Of a DNA stretch of 64,000 nt, positions 52,892 to 61,443 are shown piece by piece. Numbering within the stretch: position 1 is the stretch's first letter; the number at the start of each line of letters is the position of its first letter. The DNA is taken from assembly GCF_013394655.1 (NCBI RefSeq), contig NZ_CP053351.1:4256001-4320000 (forward strand), given 5' to 3'. This stretch comes from Winogradskyella schleiferi (lineage in GTDB: Bacteria > Bacteroidota > Bacteroidia > Flavobacteriales > Flavobacteriaceae). The notes below the pieces were generated by a model. The model was not told where the DNA came from. It saw only the letters and a program-made list of their open reading frames with translations, and ran no database searches. A program made the position numbers and the translations under genes.

Positions 52892-53455
52892 TTATTTTTC
52901 TTCAGTAGTTTCTTCTGCTGTTTCTTCTTCAGTTTTGGCTTCCTTTCCACTATAAGATTCGTTTATGGCTTCAATAACACCTTCCGTGATGTCATTGGCT
53001 TCGTTTCCATATACAACACTTCCTGCTTGGTTTTTACCAAGAATAAAGGTATAACCGTTCTTTTTGCCGTAATCTTCAACGAATTTGTTCATTTTCGAAA
53101 TTACAGAATCCATTTCCGTAGTGAACATTTGTTCCATTTGCTGTTGTTGCATTTGCATTTGTTGCTGCACAGGTTGCCATTTTTGTGAAAAGGCTTGGGA
53201 TTCTTCCTGTTGTTTCTGTGGCGACATTGTGGCTAATCGTTGTTGTATAGACTGCATTTCCATTTGATATGTTTTAGCAATACTGTCACGTTGTTTTGAA
53301 AAATTTTCATTTTGGGTTTTAAACTTATCCTCAATGTCAATTTTCATTTGATAATCGTTAATTACTTTTCCATTATCAATAAATGCGATTTTTTCTTGTT
53401 CTTGGCAAGATGCTGCAAAAATCAAAACAGCTAAACTTAAAATTATTTTCTTCAT
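52892..53455 (-). CDS. OmpH/Skp-like lipoprotein
   Basis: 187 residues. Lipobox IFAASC (Cys17), IAFIDNGKVINDYQMK at the start of the OmpH domain, a long coiled coil very rich in Q and M (about 65-110), and an acidic T/E tail. Skp-type proteins are periplasmic chaperones for outer-membrane proteins; here the lipid anchor is a difference from the soluble enterobacterial form. It is read convergent to the delta' gene. A -7 box (TACATTTG on minus, 53478-53485) lies 23 nt upstream. Confidence 0.85.
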   Translation of the reverse strand: MKKIILSLAVLIFAASCQEQEKIAFIDNGKVINDYQMKIDIEDKFKTQNENFSKQRDSIAKTYQMEMQSIQQRLATMSPQKQQEESQAFSQKWQPVQQQMQMQQQQMEQMFTTEMDSVISKMNKFVEDYGKKNGYTFILGKNQAGSVVYGNEANDITEGVIEAINESYSGKEAKTEEETAEETTEEK

Positions 53456-53477
53456 TGTATTATCTATTAATTTTGTG

Positions 53478-53485
53478 CAAATGTA
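53478..53485 (-). promoter_or_regulatory. TAnnTTTG -7 box of the OmpH-like gene
   Basis: TACATTTG on the minus strand, 22 nt before the ATG at 53455, identical to the box of the atpB promoter. No clear -33 box. Confidence 0.5.
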
Positions 53486-53665
53486 TAAAAGTTAGGTTGT
53501 GTTTTCCTAAAATATTTAAGTATTCATGTTTTCTATTGACATTCTAGAGTCGTATTTGTATAATCTATAGAAAATGAAGCTAAATAAAGCGATTTAAAGG
53601 CGAATCTGATTTTCCTCTTGTATCCGCCCATTGGTAAAGCTAATATCGAACGAAACGGATTCTAA

Positions 53666-54526
53666 TCAAGAATTAGCGTTCTTTAAGACATAAATCTGCG
53701 AAGAATACTCCTTTGAACGTTTTGCTTTACGATTAGACAGCCACCCTATCCAAAATGCTTTGAAAGGATTCATAAATCCGGATTTATATTTTTCTGAAAG
53801 TAAACAGACATAATAGGGATCAAATTTCATCGGTAAAGTTTTGACCAATGTCATGTTTTCATTTTTAAATAATTCTGAAATCGAAGTTTTAGAAAAATGC
53901 CAAAGATGTCTTGGGACATCATAAGCTGCCCAAAAGTTTTTGTAATACGTCGCATCGTAACTTTTAAAATTAGGAACAGCAATTACTAAAGTGCCATTTG
54001 GTTTTAAAAGTTTTTTAAATAATCCTGTATGCATTTCCAAATTTGGTAAATGTTCTAAGACATGCCAAAGTGTAATGACATCAAAAGTGTGAGGTTTTAG
54101 GTTTGATAATTCTTCACTTCCAAAAACGGCGTTGTTGGTTTTTGAATTAGAAATCTGTCTCGCATTTTCGTTAGGTTCAATTCCGCTTATATTCCAATTA
54201 TCTTTTAAAGCAGTTTCTAAAAAATCGCCTGTTCCGCATCCAATATCTAAAAGTGTCTTTGATTCTGATTCAAAAGAATTGATTAATTTCAATTTTCGCG
54301 TTAGACAAATTTCTCTCACTTTATGGTAGGCAAATTCTAGCAGATTTCGCTTTGTGTCAGTATGCGAAATGTAGTCTTCGCTTTTATAATATTCTGAAAG
54401 TTTTTCGGCTTCTGGTTGAGGATATGTTTCTAGCATATCTAATTCCTTATTGTGCAATAATTGGAATTCTTCTTTGGAAACGGAATAGTCTTTTAAGGTT
54501 AGGTATGTTGGGTATGATTTTGGCAC
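53666..54526 (-). CDS. class I SAM-dependent methyltransferase
   Basis: 286 residues, GTG start at 54526. Motif I is LLDIGCGTGDFLETA (about 92), with VITLWHVLEHLPNLEMH as the post-motif region. It is of the Methyltransf_23 type, with a C-terminal stretch of about 90 residues that follows the Rossmann fold. Substrate unknown. It lies 27 bp after a small membrane protein gene on the same strand. Confidence 0.87.
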   Translation of the reverse strand: MPKSYPTYLTLKDYSVSKEEFQLLHNKELDMLETYPQPEAEKLSEYYKSEDYISHTDTKRNLLEFAYHKVREICLTRKLKLINSFESESKTLLDIGCGTGDFLETALKDNWNISGIEPNENARQISNSKTNNAVFGSEELSNLKPHTFDVITLWHVLEHLPNLEMHTGLFKKLLKPNGTLVIAVPNFKSYDATYYKNFWAAYDVPRHLWHFSKTSISELFKNENMTLVKTLPMKFDPYYVCLLSEKYKSGFMNPFKAFWIGWLSNRKAKRSKEYSSQIYVLKNANS

Positions 54527-54553
54527 TTATTTATGAATTTTATACTTTATTTA

Positions 54554-55051
54554 TTATTTAGTTTTAGATGTAATTATTCCATCTAATGTATCATAAGTAT
54601 TATTCAATAATTTCTTTTTCCATTGAAATATTTCAGGCTGCTCAATACAAAAATTCTTTCCATTATTAAAACCACATATTTTAAGACTTAAATTTTTCTT
54701 TCCTATAATCTCTAACTTCATATCTATATCATTAATGTTAACCTCTTCAAACTGATTATTAAATAGCTTGCGAAACTTAATTGTGATTAGCTCATTTTCA
54801 ATTGAAATACTATATATGTATGTGTAAGGTTTTCTGAAACTATATAGAATATTCATAATAAAAATAATGATAGTGATACAAACATAAAATAACAAAATCG
54901 ACACTTGATTAGATTTATCGCCTACTATAAAAATGGAAAAAATATAAGCGCAAAACATATATAAAAAAACATTTAGAAAAGTATTTCCTATGTGTTGAGC
55001 AAAACTATAAACCTCAATATTTAAGATGCTTTCGCTGATATTCTTCCCCAA
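54554..55051 (-). CDS. hypothetical membrane protein
   Basis: 165 residues from a TTG at 55051. Two hydrophobic helices (about 22-46 and 50-68) are followed by a beta-rich cytoplasmic or periplasmic domain of about 95 residues (YIYSISIENELITIKFRKLF). The layout resembles PH-like or YcxB-like small membrane proteins, but no family is recognised. Very AT-rich. The gene lies next to the parS-like sites and the fold-back at 55139. Confidence 0.55.
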   Translation of the reverse strand: MGKNISESILNIEVYSFAQHIGNTFLNVFLYMFCAYIFSIFIVGDKSNQVSILLFYVCITIIIFIMNILYSFRKPYTYIYSISIENELITIKFRKLFNNQFEEVNINDIDMKLEIIGKKNLSLKICGFNNGKNFCIEQPEIFQWKKKLLNNTYDTLDGIITSKTK

Positions 55052-55104
55052 TTTTTCATTAAATTTTAAAGTTTATCCCTAAATCTTTACTGTTATTTTA
55101 AAAT

Positions 55105-55120
55105 TGTTTCACGTGGAACT
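55105..55120. other. parS: parS-like site 1
   Basis: TGTTTCACGTGGAACT matches the near-universal ParB binding site (TGTTNCACGTGAAACA) at 14 of 16 positions including the CACGTG core. Two further sites at 55271 and 57213 support it. It is in the gap between a small membrane protein gene and mnmG. Confidence 0.7.
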
Positions 55121-55138
55121 ATACGTTATAATTCTAAT

Positions 55139-55251
55139 AACACCCCTAAAGTCCCCTCAAGGGGGACAATTTACGGATTGAAAATAACGTTTTCAGATAT
55201 ACGTCTTTTGTTTAAAAAAATTAAAATCACTGAGGGGACTTTAGGGGTGTT
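55139..55251. repeat. 113-bp fold-back with perfect 21-bp arms
   Basis: Arms 55139-55159 (AACACCCC...CCCCTCA) and 55231-55251 (TGAGGGG...GGGGTGTT) are exact reverse complements; the 71-nt centre is AT-rich. The left arm also holds a smaller hairpin (GTCCCC / GGGGAC, 55151-55167). The unit sits between two parS-like sites and has no reading frame. Confidence 0.88.
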
Positions 55252-55270
55252 TTTCATGAATTGTACTAAT

Positions 55271-55286
55271 TGTTTCACGTGGAACA
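55271..55286. other. parS: parS-like site 2
   Basis: TGTTTCACGTGGAACA, CACGTG core with GTTYC / GGAAC arms, 15 of 16 matches to the general parS consensus. It lies 151 bp after site 1, downstream of the mnmG stop. Confidence 0.75.
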
Positions 55287-55306
55287 TTCATTTATTTATT
55301 TCCGAA

Positions 55307-55326
55307 ATTACAGCTATCGCAGGAAT
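55307..55326. repeat. dispersed stop-codon hairpin, degenerate copy 5
   Basis: ATTACAGCTATCGCAGGAAT, one arm identical to the perfect copies. It directly abuts the mnmG stop codon (55327). Confidence 0.6.
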
Positions 55327-57198
55327 TTAACGTCCTAAATAAACCAATAAAACAGAAATATCGTTAGGATTGACACCACTAATTCTAGACGCCTGTGAAA
55401 TAGTTACGGGCTGAATCTTACTCAATTTTTGCCGAGCCTCAATACTCATTGATTTTAGTTTCGAATAATCAAAATCAGCAGGAATCTTTAAATTTTCAAG
55501 CCTATTTAATTTATCCGCATTATTCTTTTCCTTTTCTATATATCCGGAATATTTGACTTGTATTTCTGTTTGCTCTATAACTTCGGTATCTAAATCATGT
55601 TCTTGAATATAGGACTCAACTGCATCAAATTTACGTACATCATCAATCGTAATATTTGGTCTCGCATACAACTTAAACATTTTGTCTTGCTGTTTTACAG
55701 GTGCCGAATTCTTTGATTCCAACACAGGATTAGCCTCTTCAGGCGTCACACTCGTATCTCTAAAAAATTGCACAAATGCCACGGACTTGGATTCCTTTTC
55801 TTCCATTCGTTTCAAACGTTTTTCAGAAGCTAACCCCAATTTATAACCTTTAGGTGTTAACCTAAAATCAGCATTATCTTGTCTTAAAAGTGTTCTATAC
55901 TCTGCACGAGATGTAAACATTCTATAAGGTTCTTCAGTTCCTTTGGTTATTAAATCATCGATCAAAACACCTATATAGGCTTCATCTCTTTGTAACGTAA
56001 ACGCATCCTTCTCTTGCACTTTTAAGCTGGCGTTTATTCCTGCCATTAAACCTTGGGACGCTGCTTCCTCATATCCTGTGGTTCCATTAATTTGTCCAGC
56101 GAAATATAAACCCTCGACAAGTTTAGTCTCTAAGGTGTGTTTCAATTGTGTTGGTGGAAAATAATCATACTCAATAGCATAACCCGGTCTGAAGAATTTT
56201 ACTTTTTCAAAGCCAACGACAGAACGCAACGCTTTAAATTGAACATCTTCTGGCAACGATGTGGAAAACCCATTAATATAATACTCACAGGTATTCCAAC
56301 CTTCGGGCTCTACGAATAATTGATGCCTATCTTTATCCGCAAATCGATTTATCTTATCTTCAATAGATGGACAATAACGCGGTCCCACACTTTTAATTCT
56401 TCCATTAAACATTGGCGAACGGTCGAAACCTTCACGCAACAAATCATGAACTAATTCACTCGTGTAAGACATGTGACACGACCGTTGTTCTTTTAGTGGT
56501 TTTGTAGTATCTAAATAAGAAAACTTTTCAGGATTTTCATCACCTGGCTGTTCTATCATCTTAGAAAAGTCCAGAGAACGACCATCAACTCTTGGCGGTG
56601 TTCCAGTTTTCATTCTTCCAGATTCAAAACCTAAATTCACCAGTTGTTCAGTGATACCAGTTGCAGCTCTTTCGCCTGCTCTTCCTCCGCCGAAATTTTT
56701 GTCTCCAATATGAATTAACCCATTCAAAAATGTTCCGTTTGTTAATACAACACTCTTTCCTTTAACCTCGACTCCAAGTGACGTTTTTACGCCGACTACT
56801 TTATGATTCTTAACTAATAGACCCGATACCATCTCTTGATAAAAATCAAGATTCTCAGTGCCTTCCAAAAGTAGTCGCCAATCTTCAGCAAAACGCATTC
56901 TGTCAGATTGAACTCTTGGACTCCACATCGCAGGACCTTTAGATTTGTTAAGCATCTTAAATTGAATAGCCGAAGTATCAGAAACAATGCCACTATAACC
57001 ACCAAGCGCATCAATCTCTCTTACAATTTGCCCTTTGGCAATTCCTCCCATAGCTGGATTGCACGACATTTGGGCAATATTTTGAAGGTTCATTGTAATT
57101 AACAACGTCTTACTTCCCATATTCGCAGCGGCAGCAGCAGCTTCACTTCCTGCATGGCCAGCTCCTACAACTATAACATCATAAACATCATTAAACAT
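55327..57198 (-). CDS. mnmG: tRNA uridine-5-carboxymethylaminomethyl synthesis enzyme MnmG
   Basis: 623 residues. FAD loop VVGAGHAGSEAAAAAANMG (12-30), the SCNPAMGGIAKGQIVREIDA motif, RVDGRSLDFSKM region and the C-terminal helical domain (SMSIEARQKLSKIQPVTISQ, then ASRISGVNPNDISVLL) are all typical. With MnmE it modifies U34 of several tRNAs. Formerly gidA, this gene lies near the origin in many bacteria. Three parS-like sites flank it: one 15 bp upstream of its ATG and two downstream. Confidence 0.97.
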   Translation of the reverse strand: MFNDVYDVIVVGAGHAGSEAAAAAANMGSKTLLITMNLQNIAQMSCNPAMGGIAKGQIVREIDALGGYSGIVSDTSAIQFKMLNKSKGPAMWSPRVQSDRMRFAEDWRLLLEGTENLDFYQEMVSGLLVKNHKVVGVKTSLGVEVKGKSVVLTNGTFLNGLIHIGDKNFGGGRAGERAATGITEQLVNLGFESGRMKTGTPPRVDGRSLDFSKMIEQPGDENPEKFSYLDTTKPLKEQRSCHMSYTSELVHDLLREGFDRSPMFNGRIKSVGPRYCPSIEDKINRFADKDRHQLFVEPEGWNTCEYYINGFSTSLPEDVQFKALRSVVGFEKVKFFRPGYAIEYDYFPPTQLKHTLETKLVEGLYFAGQINGTTGYEEAASQGLMAGINASLKVQEKDAFTLQRDEAYIGVLIDDLITKGTEEPYRMFTSRAEYRTLLRQDNADFRLTPKGYKLGLASEKRLKRMEEKESKSVAFVQFFRDTSVTPEEANPVLESKNSAPVKQQDKMFKLYARPNITIDDVRKFDAVESYIQEHDLDTEVIEQTEIQVKYSGYIEKEKNNADKLNRLENLKIPADFDYSKLKSMSIEARQKLSKIQPVTISQASRISGVNPNDISVLLVYLGR

Positions 57199-57212
57199 AT
57201 AGTAATTCTTTT

Positions 57213-57228
57213 TGTTCCACGTGGAACA
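57213..57228. other. parS: parS-like site 3, perfect palindrome
   Basis: TGTTCCACGTGGAACA is a perfect 16-bp palindrome and a known form of parS (as in Caulobacter). It lies 15 bp upstream of the mnmG start codon, so ParB binding there could also touch the mnmG promoter. Confidence 0.85.
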
Positions 57229-57338
57229 ATTATACTCCTTAGAAATAAGGATTCTTTTTTATTAAATAAATTTGAGAAAACCAACTATCCTTTTTAACAA
57301 GGAATTTTTCAGCCCGCGAATATACAACCAAATCGTGA

Positions 57339-57752
57339 CTATAAATTTCGTTTTGCTAGATAGTAATCTTCTTTTGAACGCATCAACTTTGCCTCATCTT
57401 CAGACTTATCCTTATAACCACAATAATGCAGAATACCATGAATCATAACTCTTGTCATTTCATTTTCAAAAGACACCTCAAAATCAGAAGCATTTTCCTT
57501 CACTCTATCTACCGAAATATAAATTTCACCATGTAGCTCCTTTCCTACTGAATAGTCAAAGCTAATAATGTCCGTCAACGTATCATGATTTAAGAAATCG
57601 ACATTCAATTGATGTAGATAATTATCTGAACAAAAAATGTAATCAATATCGCCTACTTTACAATTTTCCTCTAAAATAGTTTCTGTTATCCAATCGGAAA
57701 TCTGCATCTCCTGTTCTAAACTAAAATCGGTTTCGTAGTTAAAACTAATCAT
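57339..57752 (-). CDS. ybeY: rRNA maturation endoribonuclease YbeY
   Basis: 137 residues, ATG start overlapping the DUF4175 stop by 8 bp. The motif is VMIHGILHYCGYKDKSEDEA. The family zinc site is H-x3-H-x5-H; here the third ligand position is Asp (HGILH YCGYK D), so the site reads H-H-D. The remaining fold elements (DIISFDYS, LHGEIYISVDRV) are intact. The enzyme acts in 16S rRNA 3'-end maturation and ribosome quality control. It lies in one operon with DUF4175. Confidence 0.9.
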   Translation of the reverse strand: MISFNYETDFSLEQEMQISDWITETILEENCKVGDIDYIFCSDNYLHQLNVDFLNHDTLTDIISFDYSVGKELHGEIYISVDRVKENASDFEVSFENEMTRVMIHGILHYCGYKDKSEDEAKLMRSKEDYYLAKRNL

Positions 57753-60700
57753 CGGCCTTTTTAAAATACTCTTGAATCTTCTTCTTAAAATGATTCTGCA
57801 AAGGTAAGGCTTGACGATTTAAAATTTCAGTCGTATTAAAATATTGTTTCGCTGTCGGAATCTGACTAGGGTTATTTTGGTTGAATTCCTCTTTATTGGT
57901 TTCCGATTTCCGCTTTGTATCTTGGCCTTGCATGAAGGTTGCATTTTCTAATTTAAGCAACTGATGCTGCAGATCCATCATCTTTTGAAGCGTTTGATTG
58001 GTAAAACCCGTATTCAACAAATCCAGTTCAATATCTTCCATCTGTTTAATTAATTCACCAGCAGATTCAATCTTTCCTTCTTTTGCTAATCGATCTTCCA
58101 ACGCTTGACGCAACTGCTGTTGTTGTTGGTAGATCTTGAATAATTCCCCATTCTGTTCTTCACTTCCGCCTTCGCCATAACCGTTGTTCTTTTCGCCTTC
58201 GCCATTTCCATCAGATCCGTCACCACTATTTTTACCGTTTTTACCATTCTTTCCGTCTTTTCCTTCTCCATTTTTACCCTCTCCACCTTCACCTTCTTTT
58301 TGGCCGCGTTGATTGCCTTCACCTTTTTGCTCTCCATTTTCGCCAGACTTTCCGCCTTCGCCCTCTTTTCCATCCTTGCCTTGCTCGCCTGGCTTTTCGC
58401 CTTCACCTTCTTTTCCCTCTTCTCCAGGTTTCTCCCCTTCGCCTTCCTTTCCTTCTTCTCCTTTTTTTCCTTCCTCCTGCTTTTTGACGCCCTCTTCCAT
58501 TTCCTTATTCAACTCCTCTTGTGATTTAATAATATCCGGTAATTGCGAATCGCCTTCCCCTTGACCAGGAGACGGATTCATAGACATTTCCATATTATCT
58601 AAAACATCACTTAAAAAACTTGCCAATTCATTGGTTGAGGTGACAGCATATTGCTGTGCACCGACACCTTGATATAATCTATTTTCAGAAAGTTGTTCTA
58701 GGGCTTTGTCGATGTTAAAATAGACCTCAGTAATCTGGGAATTGACCTTTTCAGAAATCTTTGGTTGCCTTAAGGATAAGGCAAATAGACTATCGTCGAT
58801 ATGTTCAAAATGTTCTCTTAAATTACTTTGTTCAATTATATACTTTCCGTAGTTGTTATTATTGATACCTATGCTTTCAAATGTTTCCATAAGTCCTTCT
58901 TGATCAAAAGAATATAGCAGCAAATTCTCTAGAATTTGACGTAAGGCATCAATATCTTCAGACATTTGATCGCCTCCACCGCCACCTCCAGCTTTCATTT
59001 TCATCATCTCACTCATTTGTTTTATTTTTTTAGCGGCTTTCTTTTGATTTTCTTTCGCTTTCTTTTGCTGCTCCTGAGCTTCCTGTGGCTTCGCTTTAGA
59101 TTCGCTCTCTTCCTTCTTTTCTAATGCTTCTTTCGCTTCTTTTTGATCGAACTTTATTTCATCCTCCAAAAACTCATCCCTTTCAATTTTCATTGGTTTT
59201 TGAAGTTGCCTGTCCTCTCGTTTCAACTCTTCGATGTCTTTTTGAAGTTGATCAAAATTATTATTCAACTTTTCCTGCGCTTCTTTGGTGTTCGCTTTGT
59301 CTTTTTCGGCTAACTTTTCCTGTTCTTCAGCTAATTTTTCCAATTCGCTAGAGACTTTTTCTGCTTTCTTCATCACATAAAACCGCTTGGTCAATTCCAA
59401 AAGTTGTTTCATGCTACGTTTCTTATTCTTATTTTGTTTAGCTAATTCTTCTAGTTTTTGAGTGAATTCCTCTTTATTGATTTTATCCTTTAACTCTTCT
59501 AGTTCTTTTAAAAGTTCTTCATCTTTCTTGAGTTGTTCTTCATTTTCTTTTAAACGTTCTTTTAAGTCCTCCTTAAATTGATCATTTTTCTTTTCGTCCT
59601 TTTGAAATTCTTCTAAATTATCCTGAAGTTTTTTGTTGAAATTTTTCATCAACTGCTCCTGATTTTTCTGACGTTTTAAGAACTCTTCAAATTTCTTCTT
59701 GTCATTAAAATTTAAGCTTTCTTTTTCCTTTTGTGTTTTTGATAATTCTTCAAGTTGTTTATCTTGCTCTTGAAGCTTATCAAAAGTTTTACTGATGTCT
59801 TTTATGGTTTCGTTTTGCTCATTGAGTTGCTTCTGTTCTTCTTCATCTTCGGTTAATTTTCGGTAACTAAAAACAGAACTTTTGGTGCGTTTGTAATTGT
59901 GAATGGCATCGTTGTCAAACACTTCAAAATAGAGTTGGTAACTGACCCCTTCTTCCAAATTAAACTGATTGGGAAATGCACTGACAAACTCACTAAAATT
60001 TGATTTTGATATACTGATAGGCTCAACCACTTTTTTGGACTCATCCTCAGCCGGATAATATACTAACTGCAGCTTTGTTAATCCGTAGTCATCGCTCGCT
60101 TGTCCATAGAAATAAAGGCTTTGCTGATCTATTGAGTCTTTTTGAACCTTGATATTCATCTCTGGATAAATATCTTTGACCACATTGATATTGTATGCTA
60201 AATTTTCGTAATCCTTCAGGTCGTTGTTACTGGTTGTGATGCTGTAATTATAGTTTTTATAGAGTCGTTTTGTCGCTTCAAAATTGCCCTTCTCGCTTGG
60301 TTTAAAACTTAAGGTGTCTTCAGCATAAATTTGAACTCCTGTGGTTGATTTTGTTTTGGCTTTCCATGTTACATTGGTACCTTCAGGAATGACAGCAGAA
60401 CCTGTACTCTTCAAAACCTCATCCTGCTTTTTAGTGTGTGCAGGATAGTCTAAAACCATTTCAAAATTAATCAGGTTTGGTGTATTGACCACATTTAATT
60501 GATAAGGTTTTGAGGTAACATCGTTGGCAGAGAGATTGAATTCTAAAGCTTCTTTAGGTAAACTAAAGGTGAATTGAAATTCGCCGGCTGCAACTTGCTG
60601 TAAAAAGTAAGACTGACCGTTGAATTTAATCTGGGCGTTTTCGGGAATAACGTTTCCAACAGTTGATACTTTTAATTTAAAGTCTTTATTCTCTATGGCT

Positions 60701-61314
60701 TGCAAGGGTTCGTTCAATACAAAAAACTGAAAAGGTGCTGGTGGTTCGTAAGCGGTTTTATAATTTACAACACGTTCGTAACTATCGCTAAACCAATTTA
60801 TTTTTCCTGTTAAAAAGGACAATAACAATATAGCGACGGGAATTGCCGCATATTTTAGGTATTTGGTATTCGACTTAAAATTAATAGCCGATTTAAACGG
60901 AATAGGCTGCAATTCTTGGGATTTTTGCTCTATACTTGCGATTAATAAATCGGATTGTTCTAGATTTTTATTGAGTTGAAGCACATTCAGCAATTTATCG
61001 TTAACCTCTGGAAAATGACTACCAATTAATTTGGAAGCGGTTTCAAAATTGATGCCTTTTCGCAGTTTGAATAAATGCGCTAATGGAATGGCTATGAATT
61101 TTACAAAAAGTGCTAGTTCTACGGCAACAAATGTCCAGAATAGTATAGTTCTTGCTGTTGGATTGAGCCATAACACGTATTCTACGAATAATGTGATAAT
61201 GAGGTATAGCAAACCAATGGCGAAAAATAAGATGGCGCCTTTTAGCAGTTCATTGGTGTAATACCTTTTAATGAACTGTTCTAATTTTTGTTTTATGGTA
61301 TTGAAATTGCTCAT
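57745..61314 (-). CDS. DUF4175 family large membrane-anchored protein
   Basis: 1189 residues. Three hydrophobic helices at the N terminus (about 23-45, 52-74 and 153-170), a beta-rich region (about 190-470), a very long K/E/Q-rich coiled coil (about 480-800), a helical domain (about 820-930), and a Gly/Glu/Lys low-complexity stretch (about 950-1075) with units such as GEEGKEGEGEKPG and KNGKNGKN. A final helical tail follows. Function unknown; the coiled-coil rod suggests a structural or bridging role in the envelope. The gene starts the DUF4175-ybeY pair. Confidence 0.87.
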   Translation of the reverse strand: MSNFNTIKQKLEQFIKRYYTNELLKGAILFFAIGLLYLIITLFVEYVLWLNPTARTILFWTFVAVELALFVKFIAIPLAHLFKLRKGINFETASKLIGSHFPEVNDKLLNVLQLNKNLEQSDLLIASIEQKSQELQPIPFKSAINFKSNTKYLKYAAIPVAILLLSFLTGKINWFSDSYERVVNYKTAYEPPAPFQFFVLNEPLQAIENKDFKLKVSTVGNVIPENAQIKFNGQSYFLQQVAAGEFQFTFSLPKEALEFNLSANDVTSKPYQLNVVNTPNLINFEMVLDYPAHTKKQDEVLKSTGSAVIPEGTNVTWKAKTKSTTGVQIYAEDTLSFKPSEKGNFEATKRLYKNYNYSITTSNNDLKDYENLAYNINVVKDIYPEMNIKVQKDSIDQQSLYFYGQASDDYGLTKLQLVYYPAEDESKKVVEPISISKSNFSEFVSAFPNQFNLEEGVSYQLYFEVFDNDAIHNYKRTKSSVFSYRKLTEDEEEQKQLNEQNETIKDISKTFDKLQEQDKQLEELSKTQKEKESLNFNDKKKFEEFLKRQKNQEQLMKNFNKKLQDNLEEFQKDEKKNDQFKEDLKERLKENEEQLKKDEELLKELEELKDKINKEEFTQKLEELAKQNKNKKRSMKQLLELTKRFYVMKKAEKVSSELEKLAEEQEKLAEKDKANTKEAQEKLNNNFDQLQKDIEELKREDRQLQKPMKIERDEFLEDEIKFDQKEAKEALEKKEESESKAKPQEAQEQQKKAKENQKKAAKKIKQMSEMMKMKAGGGGGGDQMSEDIDALRQILENLLLYSFDQEGLMETFESIGINNNNYGKYIIEQSNLREHFEHIDDSLFALSLRQPKISEKVNSQITEVYFNIDKALEQLSENRLYQGVGAQQYAVTSTNELASFLSDVLDNMEMSMNPSPGQGEGDSQLPDIIKSQEELNKEMEEGVKKQEEGKKGEEGKEGEGEKPGEEGKEGEGEKPGEQGKDGKEGEGGKSGENGEQKGEGNQRGQKEGEGGEGKNGEGKDGKNGKNGKNSGDGSDGNGEGEKNNGYGEGGSEEQNGELFKIYQQQQQLRQALEDRLAKEGKIESAGELIKQMEDIELDLLNTGFTNQTLQKMMDLQHQLLKLENATFMQGQDTKRKSETNKEEFNQNNPSQIPTAKQYFNTTEILNRQALPLQNHFKKKIQEYFKKADD
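58170..58480. repeat. low-complexity Gly/Glu/Lys-coding repeats inside DUF4175 gene
   Basis: Imperfect tandem units code for G-E-K-rich peptide, for example GEEGKEGEGEKP twice in a row. The DNA is a purine-rich run on the coding strand, so slippage-based length change between strains is likely. Open frames on the other strands here are by-products of this bias. Confidence 0.75.
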
Positions 61315-61423
61315 TTAATATTTTTCTTTTCTTTTTTCTCTGTTAATTTTATTCGTTTATTCTTATTGTTTATATATGTTCTCATAATGTGCTTAGCAAT
61401 TGCCTTGATGCTAAACGAACCAA

Positions 61424-61443
61424 CCTGCCTGCCGGCAGGCAGG
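61424..61443. repeat. 20-bp GC-rich perfect palindrome
   Basis: CCTGCCTGCCGGCAGGCAGG, perfectly self-complementary, in AT-rich surroundings. Such CTGCCGGCAG elements occur in other flavobacterial intergenic regions; only one copy is seen here. Confidence 0.75.

Noticed and set aside
58300..58564. Long open frames on the plus strand (S/P/F-rich) opposite the DUF4175 repeat
   Set aside because: They are by-products of the purine-rich Gly/Glu/Lys codons on the other strand, with low-complexity translations.
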